The notes beneath the pieces are model-generated. The model was not told where the DNA came from, did not search any database, and saw nothing but the letters and a program-made list of their open reading frames with translations. A stretch of DNA of 64,000 nt from Lathyrus oleraceus (taxonomy: Eukaryota > Streptophyta > Magnoliopsida > Fabales > Fabaceae): the NCBI RefSeq assembly GCF_024323335.1, contig NC_066581.1, positions 225,324,539 to 225,388,538 of the forward strand. The letters are read 5' to 3'. The position numbers were made by a program, and so were the translations under genes. Positions 54,001 through 62,750 of the stretch are shown here, piece by piece; positions within the stretch are counted from its first letter, which is position 1, and each line of letters begins with the position of its first letter.

Positions 54001-54094
54001 TCAGTTCCTCCTGCCCCTTGGATAAGCTTAGCATCATCTCCTTGAATTAAGCATTCTGAGTCTGGAGATCTTTGACAGTTTGTTCGAGATCCAT
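51059..54094 (-). CDS. Ogre Gag-Protease
   Basis: The open frame from the Met at 54037 has 992 codons. The likely original start is the ATG at 54094-54092, in the same frame, followed by a nonsense codon (TAA, 54049-54047) at codon 16. Counting from 54037: an acidic N-terminal region, a retrotransposon gag domain at about 110-260 ('LEWYYQLESSDIRTWTDLAT'), two Cys/His motifs ('CAYHSDSPGHDTNDCWSLK' near 390, and a second Cys-rich one near 480), a Pro-rich linker, and an aspartic protease with 'VLIDNGSSLNMLP' near 775 and 'CLLGRPWIH' near 850. Gag packages the RNA and protease matures the polyprotein. Spliced RNA would extend it into Pol. The early nonsense codon may block or reduce Gag unless translation starts at 54037. 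Confidence 0.88.
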
Positions 54095-54305
54095 TTTTCT
54101 GTTTAGAAGGAAGACCGTGAGAACATTGAACTTGTAGAATACCTGTTATGCAGTGTTATGTTATGCTATGCAATGTATGAAATGTTTTCAAGGACTTTTG
54201 GAATTTAACTTTGCGTAAATCACCAACAAGAGAGAAATGTTTATTGTTAATTTCTTTGACCAATGTTCATTACAAAAGGAATAATAATAAAAATACAATG
54301 AAAGC

Positions 54306-55634
54306 TCAAGTCTCCCAGGGGCGGCTTCTTTTTGGGCGAAGATACGCATTGAGTCTTCGTTCCTCATTAAGCTGACTGGTAAGTTCTAACACTTTCTTCC
54401 TTTCTGCGACGAACTGAGTCTCGAAAGTATCCCTTTCTTCTCTCAACTGGATCCAGGATCTCTTTAGTTCCTCAACATTGGTAGGCATATCTGGATAAGG
54501 AATGATCTGAGGAGCACCTCCTTCAGCTTCAGGTTCGACAATCTGAGGTCCGATTGCAAGATATGGCATGACAAGTTCACGAGCTCTGGCGCGTACCCAT
54601 CTGAGATAAGGTTCCATAGGAATAGAATTTTTCTGTCCTAACGTACCTCTCTTCACCATGCCCCAAGCTCGTACAAATCTTTGACGGAGGCCTTGGGAAT
54701 CGTTGTCATAGTCGAACACAATGCCTTCGATGATCATTTCATGTGGACCATCTCTTCGAGCACAACCAAACTGTCGCAGAGCTAAAGCAGGATTATAAGT
54801 AATACCTCCTCTTATTCCTAGGAGTGGTACATTAGGGAACTCGCCACAACGGTCAATGATGGTAACATTTTCCTTGAACTGAGGACACCAACAGATGTCT
54901 GGGTGGGAGAGCGACATTATCCTTTGAGACCATTTCAAATTCTGCTCGTTGTTCAAGACCGATTGAGGAAGGTGCGAAATAAACCACCTAGACAACAAAG
55001 GTATGCAGCACATGAGAGTCCCTTGCTTCTTCATGGTACGAGTGTGGAGGGAATGCAAAATGTCTCCCAGCAAGGTAGGTACATGGTTATGAGTGAGAAA
55101 TATCTTAATAGCATTCATGTCTATGAATTGGTCTGGATTAGGGAATAACACCAAGCCATAGATTAGCAATGCCAGGATGTCTTCGAAAGCACGGACATTC
55201 ATAACTTTTAAGAATTCTCGGGCCTTATTTGTCAGGAATTTGGCAAGTAAACCCTTAACTCCACTCCTTGTTACCCAATTAGCTTCAATGTCGGACTTCG
55301 TCATGTGTAAAGCTGCGGCAACTTCTTCAGACTTCGGAACCTTTTCTAAACCACTGAACGGTAGTTGATCAAGGATAGGTATCCCAAGCAGTCTGGAGAA
55401 TTCTTCCAATGTGGGTACCAACTGATAATCTGGGAATGTGAAGCAATGATGTTTAGGGTCGAAGAACTGGAATAAAACTCTCATCATATCTTCTTTGAAC
55501 CCAGTGGTAACTAAATTGAGAAGAGAACCACGTCTCTTGATGAACTGCGCATGATCGGAAAGTTCTGACACTAAGTTCTTGAGTTGAGGAGAGATTGCTA
55601 CAAGATTAATCCGGATGGTCTTCCTGGGAGCCAT
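54306..55634 (-). CDS. Ogre ORF1 protein (442 aa)
   Basis: An intact frame from the ATG at 55634 lies between the leader and gag, the place of the extra ORF that defines Ogre elements. The protein has a globular helical domain to about residue 370 ('FTFPDYQLVPTLEEFSRLLG' near 64, 'LLIYGLVLFPNPDQFIDM' near 155). It resembles the plant-mobile-domain/DUF7745 type proteins found in legume transposons. A C-terminal coiled coil ('ELKRSWIQLREERDTFETQF') follows. The family's function is unknown, and no catalytic motif is visible. No stop or frameshift interrupts it. Confidence 0.85.
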   Translation of the reverse strand: MAPRKTIRINLVAISPQLKNLVSELSDHAQFIKRRGSLLNLVTTGFKEDMMRVLFQFFDPKHHCFTFPDYQLVPTLEEFSRLLGIPILDQLPFSGLEKVPKSEEVAAALHMTKSDIEANWVTRSGVKGLLAKFLTNKAREFLKVMNVRAFEDILALLIYGLVLFPNPDQFIDMNAIKIFLTHNHVPTLLGDILHSLHTRTMKKQGTLMCCIPLLSRWFISHLPQSVLNNEQNLKWSQRIMSLSHPDICWCPQFKENVTIIDRCGEFPNVPLLGIRGGITYNPALALRQFGCARRDGPHEMIIEGIVFDYDNDSQGLRQRFVRAWGMVKRGTLGQKNSIPMEPYLRWVRARARELVMPYLAIGPQIVEPEAEGGAPQIIPYPDMPTNVEELKRSWIQLREERDTFETQFVAERKKVLELTSQLNEERRLNAYLRPKRSRPWET

Positions 55635-56332
55635 AGCTTTACAAAACAGAGCAAAGTTAAATCCCTAAGTCCTTGAAATGGTTATAATGTCATGATATTA
55701 TGATGTTATGATGTTATTATGTTATGATGTTATGTAAACAAACACAAGCAAGTCACACAACAATCACTCCTAAGTTTTAAGGCTTGCATGAGTTCCATAG
55801 GTAAGTACCCTCCCTACTAAAGTTTGGTTGGTTCAACCTGTCCTAGAATGGTAACCGGGTTCTAAAAGGATCTCCAATCATTGACCTTCCTTCAAGTCCA
55901 CTTCAGTGCAACACCAAGTGGTTGACCGAAGCTTCCCTAAAGTCCAATCTCAAGGAGTGTAGTATCGAGTCTCAACCAACCCCAGTCGGAACCGAAGTCA
56001 GTTATCTCACTACTTTCTAATGGCCAGGATGAGTCAATTAGGGTTCTAAAGGCCTGGTTAATGCTTTAATGACACCACGCAGATGCCAAATTTTTCCTCA
56101 AGTAAACATGAGGAACATCAGGACATCCAAAGTGTCACGTTAACCGTAGCCATCATTTTAACCATTCCAGTATACGCCGGATAGTCGCGATGATCTATTG
56201 CTACTTACCTAAGGTACACTAGATCCGGGTGTAGGATCTTTCACTCAAGAATACCCAAGCAATCCCTTAAAAGTAAATCAGACAATTTTAAATAAGTGAT
56301 CTTGTTTTTTAAGGTAACCTCTCTTGTAATCG
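55635..56332 (-). other. Ogre 5' leader
   Basis: Non-coding sequence between the primer site and ORF1. It contains a short run of 'tgttatgat' repeats near 55685-55735. The frame at 56278-56478 straddles the LTR border and has no domain. Confidence 0.7.
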
Positions 56333-56350
56333 TCCCCAGCAGAGTCGCCA
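56333..56350 (-). promoter_or_regulatory. Ogre primer-binding site
   Basis: Minus strand TGGCGACTCTGCTGGGGA begins four bases after the 5' LTR. Ogre-type elements are described as priming from tRNA-Arg; the exact tRNA match was not checked. Confidence 0.8.
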
Positions 56351-56354
56351 GTTC

Positions 56355-56824
56355 TGTCATACGGTGAACTGACTTGGGGTATTTTGCTTTTTATCGCAAT
56401 GTCGTGGATAGCAAGAGTCGCCACCGACTTTTCTTTTATCCAATAAGGAAAGGTGGAAAAGAACAGGAAAGACCTCAATAGATTTTGGGTTCGGGAGGTA
56501 CATTATACAAAGGGAAGGTATTAGCACCCTTTGTATCCATGGTTATCCATGGGCTCTTAATTGCTGGATCACTTACATTTTTGTCTGAAAAGTGTTGGTG
56601 AATTGTTTAAAAATGTTTCGAAAAGAGAGTTTAACTTTGTAATGATTCTCGTATGAATGTATACAAAGTATTTATCTCGTTTGATTTTGAAAAACAGTTT
56701 AGAAAAATATAACTTGGTAATGATTCTAGTATGAATGTATACCAAGTGGTGATTTTCTAGGACTTGCAAAGTGTGAGGGGTGGAAAATGTTTTAGGTTAT
56801 GATCCAGTAATTGAGAGTTATACC
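56355..56824 (-). repeat. 5' LTR of Ogre element, truncated by copia insertion
   Basis: 470 bp identical to 43253-43722 except at two sites (about 56419 and 56809). It breaks off exactly where the copia LTR begins with TGTTGG. The rest of this LTR should lie beyond the far end of the copia element, outside the window. Confidence 0.93.
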
Positions 56825-58190
56825 TGTTGGTGTAAGCCCTAGAGGCCAATACATTTTGGTACTTGTATCGAATAATAAAAGGCATTCTCTTTATTATGGT
56901 TGATTAATAAAGTCCCTGGAATAGATAGTCCGTTTAATGTGTTAAGTGTGACTTAATCATGAGAACACGTTAAAATAAGGACACTATTCCTAAAGTATCC
57001 GTAGTTGAGCTTTAGTGTGAAGTGGGATAACATTAAAGCATCAAGACTATTATGTTTGTAGACTGATGATCACATCTCATGGATCATGGATAAAGAGTTA
57101 TCAAGTCTTAAACATAGGTATGAATATTAGGAGTAATATTTATACCGGATTGACCCGCTATGAGAATACTATATAGAAAGTTATGCAAGGTGTCATAAGT
57201 TATTCTCATGGTGATAATAGTGTATTCCACTCTTCGACCTGAAACCACTATGGATCCTAGATGTAGAGTCGAGTGCTTTATTGTTGATCCAACGTTGTCC
57301 GTAACTGGATAACCATAAAGACAGTTGATGGGTACTCCACAAAGCATGATGAGGGACATGAGTGACCTAGATGGAATTTGCCCATCCTGCATAACAGGAT
57401 AAATGTCTATGGGCCCAATATTGAACTGGACAAGGATGACACGGTCTATGCCTTGTGTTCAATATAGACATAAGGGAAAAAGGGTAATTATACACATAAT
57501 TATTATCACAGAAGGAATTGTCAGATCACATGACATTTTCGTGTCTTGGGTAGCAGTGATGTGTTGCTAGATACCGCTCACTGTTTGTTATGTTAAATAC
57601 GTGATTTAATATAATTGCCAACGTCGCGAAAACCTACAGGGTCACACACAAAGGACGAATTGATGAGAGATAGAGTAACTAAGGAATATCGTAAGGTACG
57701 GTGCCCTTAAGTGAATTATAGAACATCGTAAGGTACGGTGTACTTGAGTAGAATACGAAATATGGTAAGGTACCATGGGCTTAAGTGATTTTGGGCATAT
57801 TATAAGATATGGGCCAAAATACACTTAAGTGGGCTTTTAGCTTGAAGCCCACACAAGTGGTTCTATAAATAGAACCCTTGTGCAGAAGAAAAAATTTGCG
57901 GTTGCATTATTTTCGTTTTCTCTCTCACTCAAAGCCTTCACTCGTACCAGCTAGCACTGAGATTGAAGGAAACCGTTCGTGTGGACTGAGTAGAGACGTT
58001 GTCATCGTTCAACGTTCGTGATCGCTTCGCGGATCTGCATCAAAGGTTTTGATCGTCACAAGAGATCTGCACCAAAGGTTTCAACCGTCAGAAGAGGTAA
58101 ATATTCTATCACTGATCATGACCATTCGTAAGGATCTCTAAAGGAGAAAATTTTAATTTCCGCTGCGTTTTGGACCGCAATTCTCCTTCA
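56825..58190 (+). repeat. 5' LTR of plus-strand copia element (1366 bp)
   Basis: TGTTGGTGTAAGCCC start and CTCCTTCA end. A TATA box (tataaata, 57864-57871) sits inside a perfect palindrome GGTTCTATAAATAGAACC. Minus-strand frames within are chance. Confidence 0.95.
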
Positions 58191-58191
58191 G

Positions 58192-58203
58192 TGGTATCAG
58201 AGC
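58192..58203 (+). promoter_or_regulatory. Primer-binding site (initiator Met tRNA)
   Basis: TGGTATCAGAGC one base after the 5' LTR, the standard plant copia primer site. Confidence 0.92.
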
Positions 58204-60204
58204 CACTTACGAAACCATGAATCGGATAGGTGTTTAATTTCTGTATTAATATGATTAAAAGACAGAAAGAATCAATTAATTAAACGGGCAATTAAATTTG
58301 GCATCATGAGTGTATAAGTTGGATGATTGATGTTGACTATGCTTCGGAATCCGACATTAGTATGGTGAAGCAGCGATACATCGATCGTCCATAGGTTACA
58401 CAATTGAGACCGATCAACTTATATATGATATAAGTAATCCTAATGCAAAATACGGTATATGTGATATACTGTTTCTGTTTCGTTCATTCGAACACTAAAT
58501 GATTGTTTTCCTTTGAGCGATCAATGGTCATTTGCTTCGAAATCTGACATTAGTATGGTGAAGCAATGACCTGTTGGTCAATCATACTGAATCAACAATC
58601 GAGGTGTGTTTGACGGTCTGAAATTGGCGCATTAGGGTTGGTGACGGCGCAAGGGTTGTGCCGTCAAGGAGTTGTGAATTTAGGGTTTTTTTTGAAACAC
58701 GCGTGTTGACTGTTTCAAAGTTTGTTATTTTGGCCGCGTGAAGCTCGTGTGACGAGCGTAACAAGCGTAACAAACTGGATGCGTGACGGTCGTAACGTAC
58801 CCTGTGACGGTTGTCACACTCACATGACCTGTGACGGTCGTCACACTCCCAAAGTCAAAATTTTGGGGTTCCTGTTTTGTGACTACACAAGGGTTGTGTT
58901 CATGCAAAACAATGTCCATTTCAAATGAATTTTCATTAAAATTTCAATGACCGGGCAGCGGAAACCCCCGGCTAACTCTGCGTAGTGTGATCGGTCGCCG
59001 AAAAATAATTTGGTTTTAATTAATTAAAGGAATTAAAATTTAATAATAACAATGTGTTTATTATTATTGCCTTGTGGTGATCAGTTATGGCCTTAGTTGT
59101 CCTTTATTTTGTTTTGGGTTTTTAAATACGACCTGCGTGTCGTGCCTCTCCTTTTGATCTCTTAATGTAACTTCTTTTCTCATCTCAATCCCTCGTATGT
59201 AAAACGAGTTTCTTCTGGAATGTAATGTTATGAAGAAAGAGAAGAAGACAATGTTATGAAGAAAGAGAAGATTTCAATATCAAAGGAGGACAACCTTGAA
59301 AATCAAAGGAGGACAACCTTGAAGATCTTGCTTAGAGAAGCTTAGATCGTTATTAGGTTAGCTTAGGTTCTCTCATTGGCTTGGGAGAACAATTGTGCTA
59401 GGGGCCATAACTGTTTCATTGTGTATGTATGTTGATGCATGTGAATGTATGTGAATGTATGTTGATGCATGTGAGAGACGATTTATATGATAAACAAGCC
59501 AGTGAGATCAGTACAATTGCAATTCCCTCAAAATTAAATATTAAGTTTATGCTTTCCAAGTTTTAACACTCATCAAGACTAGTAATGGATAATGTAGGTT
59601 TCGCCTACGCGAGGTGCATGATCTATATATTAGTAAGGTGCGATGGGATAATTGTAATATCCAACTGTTAAAACAATGGGTCAAACTTAACTAAACAAAT
59701 TATAATAATATTATATGTGTTTGCTTTCCAAGTTTTAGCACTCATCAAGACTGGTATCGGATATGTAGGTTTCGCCTACGCGAGGTGCATGTTTTGTATT
59801 AGTCAAGGTGCGATGGGATAATTGTAATATCCAAATGCTAAAACGATGAGTCAAACTTAATTATAATTTTATTATATATGTTTAGAAGCAAGAGTTGGGA
59901 ATAATCCATATGATGGATTGGAATAAGGAGTTATTCACCCCAATTGAAATTTTCGAGAGTTGTATGAGATACAATTGGAAGGAGTTCCTACCTAAATAAC
60001 CTAGTTTTGTGTAATCCGCCTACGCGGACTTAGAACGAAGTGAAATATGGATCTCGACCCACTAGAAAATCTTCCAACGGGATTTTCCGAATCAAATGAT
60101 GAGGGTCATTTGTTTTGAGTAAAATAGTGGGAGCATATTTGATTAAAGGCCTAATTAAATATGTCAATGATACTTAGATTTTCTTAATCCTTATGTAGAT
60201 AACC
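58204..60204 (+). other. Long untranslated leader of the copia element
   Basis: No credible coding frame. A duplicated segment is visible: 'gtaggtttcgcctacgcgag' with 'ggtgcgatgggataattgta' occurs near 59596-59660 and again near 59766-59830, about 170 bp apart. Short 'gtgacggtcgtcaca'-like repeats lie near 58780-58850, and 'gatgcatgtgaatgtatgt' repeats near 59430-59470. Possible packaging or regulatory region. Confidence 0.7.
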
Positions 60205-61057
60205 ATGACAGCAGACACCTCTAACAACATCTTGAGATCAATCCTGATAAGGAAAAATTGTCTGGGACAAATTTTCTGGATTGACACCGAAACCTGAGGA
60301 TTGTCCTCAAACATAATAGAAAGCTGTATGTCTTGGAGACACCTGTTCCTGAAGAGGAACCTCCTAGTTCTGCACCTAAGGCAGAAAGAGATGCTTATAA
60401 GAAGCATGTCGATGATGCCAATGAAACTGCTTGTCTCATGCTGGATGTCATGAACTCAGAGTTGCAAAAGCAACATGAGAACATGACAGCGTTCGATATG
60501 ATCGAACACATGAAGATGCTCTATCAAGAGCAAGCAAGGCATGAGAGGTTTGAAGTTTCAAAAACCCTTTTTTTTAAGGCAGGTTAGCTGAGGGAGCCCC
60601 TATAAGTCCCCATGTGCTCAAGATGATTGGGTATATGGAAAAGCTTGAAAGGTTGAGTTTTCCCCTCGGAAAGGAACTTGCGACTGATTTGGTCTTGCAA
60701 TCGTTGCCAGATAGTTTCAGTCAATTTGTCCTAAATTTCAATATGATTGATATGGACAAATCTCTTCCTGAACTGCTCGCCATGTTAAGAACTGCCGAGC
60801 AGAATCTGAAGACAAAAAGGAAGTCCATTATGATGATCGGAAATGGAAAGAGACAGAACAAAAGGCCCACCAGGCAGGGTGATAAAGGGAAGGGCAAGGA
60901 AGTTGCCAAACCCAGACCCACTGTTACTGTTTTGAGGCCTAGTGGAGGCATAACAAAGGCAGGCACCTGCTTCCATTGCGGTAAGACCGGACACTGGAAG
61001 AGAAACTGCCCAAAGTACTTGGAAGATGACAAAATCTCCATTCACAGGAAAAGGTGA
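60205..61057 (+). pseudogene. copia Gag with frameshifts
   Basis: The ATG at 60205 starts a Gag N-terminus that hits a stop after about 30 codons. The frame resumes as 60333-60587 ('ETACLMLDVMNSELQKQHEN') and, after another break, as 60614-61057. The last piece has 'KMIGYMEKLERLSFPLGKEL' and a complete zinc knuckle 'CFHCGKTGHWKRNC' near residue 117. The nucleocapsid part looks intact, but the full Gag cannot be read in one frame. Confidence 0.85.
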
Positions 61058-61861
61058 AAGAGCTAATGATCTTTTGGCCCTCATACATACTGATGTATGT
61101 GGACCACTGAACATTCCAGCCAGAGGAGGTTTTCAGTACTTCATCACATTTACTGATGATTTCAGTAGATATGGTTATGTGTATTTAATGAAACACAAAT
61201 CAGAGTCCTTTGAAAAGTTCAAGGAATTCAAGAATGAAGTACAAAACCAACTAGGTAAGAATATTAAAACACTTCAATCAGATCGAGGTGGTGAATATTT
61301 AAGCCTAGAGTTTGATGACCATCTGAAAGAGTGTGGGATCCTATCCCAACTCACTCCTCCTGGAACACCCCAATGGAATGGTGTGTCTGAGAGAAGGAAT
61401 CGAACCCTGTTAGACATGGTCCGATCCATGATGAGTCACGCCGATCTTCCAAACTCCATTTGCGGACATGCACTATTGACAACAGCTTATACACTTAACC
61501 ATGTTCCATCCAAAAGGTTAATAAGACACCATATGAGATATGGAGTGGTAAGAGACCACATATGTCTTACATAAAGATTTGGGGTTGCGAGGTTTATGTG
61601 AAACGACAAATTTCAACTAAGCTTGAGCCCAAATCTGACAAATGCTTATTTGTGGGGTATCCTAAAGAAACAAAAGGGTATTACTTCTACAATCCTTCTG
61701 AGGGCAAAGTGTTTGTCGCTCGAACTGGAGTTTTCCTAGAAAAGGATTTTATTTCCAAAGGAACCAGTGGGAGGAAAGTAGAGCTTGAAGAAATTCAAGA
61801 ATCACAAAGCATCGACACACCTATGGAGGAATTGGAGCGGGAAACACAAGTAGTTGTGTAA
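61026..61861 (+). pseudogene. copia integrase (protease deleted upstream)
   Basis: 61026-61574 begins just past the zinc-knuckle region in a different frame, showing a deletion that removed protease and the start of integrase. The core has 'ALIHTDVCGPLN' (first Asp), 'QSDRGGEYLS' (second Asp) and 'QWNGVSERRNRTL' (Glu), so the D,D,E triad is present. The C-terminal part continues in another frame at 61562-61861 ('IWGCEVYVKR', 'CLFVGYPKETKGYYFYNP'). Confidence 0.85.
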
Positions 61862-61959
61862 GAGCAACCTGCTCAAGTAGAACAAGACCAGCGTAGGTCA
61901 GGCAGGATACGTCACCTACCTGAGATATATGGATATCTGATCAAGGTGATGTATTACTC

Positions 61960-62244
61960 ATGGATCAAGATGAGCTTGTGACCTACTCATGGAATCTTCG
62001 TTTTGATGAAACAGTAAAACAATATGGATTCATCAAGAACGAAGATGAGCCTTGGGTCTACAAGAAGGTTAGTGGGAGCATGATCGTATTCCTGGTATTA
62101 TATGTAGATGACATATTACTTATTGGAAACGATATCCCTACCCTGCAACAAGCAAAGTCTTGGGTGGGGAAATGCTTATCTATGAAGGACCTAGGTGAAA
62201 CAGCCTATATATTAGGAATCAGAATCTATAGAGATAGATCATAA
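61960..62244 (+). pseudogene. copia reverse transcriptase, C-terminal half only
   Basis: The frame enters RT near 'SWNLRFDETVKQYGF' and contains 'FLVLYVDDILLIGND' near residue 43, so the YVDD active site is kept. It ends soon after 'ETAYILGIRIYRDRS'. The fingers and first palm motifs are missing, deleted between about 61930 and 61965. It could not make an active polymerase. Confidence 0.85.
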
Positions 62245-62340
62245 AATGCTTGGCCTAAGTCAGAGTACATAGACAAGGTGCTGAGACGCTTTAATATGAA
62301 TGATTCCAATGGTTATATGTTTTGCTGAAATGGTGGCGCT

Positions 62341-62736
62341 GTGAGCTTGAAAAGTTCAAAGCAAGATACAGTTGTTGATTCTACAATTGAGGCTGAGTAT
62401 ATTGCTACCTCAAATGCAGAAAAGGGAGTTGTTTGGATCAAAAAGTTCATTAGTGAACTTGGCATAGTCCCTAGCATTGTGGATCCCATTGGTCTCTATT
62501 ATGATAACAATGGTGCTATCGCACAAGCCAAGGAGCCTAGATCTCACCAACGATCCAAACACATACTTAGGCGTTATCATCTCATTCGAGAGATAATAGA
62601 TAGAGGAGATGTGAAAATATGTAAAGTACCTACACTTGACAATATAGTTGACCCACTGACAAAGCCTCTTGCGCAGCAGAAGCATGATGGCCATACTAGA
62701 TCAATGGGCATACGGGGTAGGCCTGATTGGCTCTAG
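62341..62736 (+). pseudogene. copia RNase H C-terminal part
   Basis: 131 codons matching 42656-43075: 'SSKQDTVVDSTIEAEYIATS' at the start, '[20 protein letters not shown]' near residue 57, and end 'GIRGRPDWL'. It is joined to RT by a deletion near 62310 with a stop just before. It ends 14 bases upstream of the 3' LTR. Confidence 0.85.
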
Positions 62737-62740
62737 TGCT

Positions 62741-62750
62741 AGTGGGAGAT
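62741..62750 (+). promoter_or_regulatory. Polypurine tract
   Basis: AGTGGGAGAT immediately before the 3' LTR, the plus-strand primer; the same sequence precedes the LTR at 42641 on the minus strand. Confidence 0.85.

Larger units (their letters stand above)
43253..56824 (-). mobile_element. Ogre-type Ty3/gypsy (Tat lineage) retrotransposon, nearly intact
   Basis: Downward order: 5' LTR (56824-56355, cut by a later copia insertion), primer site, leader, ORF1, gag-pro, intron, RT-RNase H-RNase H-integrase, 3' untranslated region with repeats, purine tract, and a complete 3' LTR (45234-43253). An extra ORF before gag, an intron between protease and RT, and a second RNase H domain are the defining marks of Ogre/Tat elements. 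The 470 bp of overlapping LTR sequence differ at only two sites by eye, so insertion is recent. The left flank 'gtacc' is the likely target duplication; its partner lies outside the window. Confidence 0.93.

Noticed and set aside
54903..55368. Plus-strand frames opposite ORF1
   Set aside because: Antisense shadows of the ORF1 coding sequence.
43253..56824. Endogenous pararetrovirus as an alternative to Ogre
   Set aside because: LTRs, an integrase with D,D,E residues, and ORF order with ORF1 and an intron all point to a Ty3/gypsy element; no movement-protein region is present.
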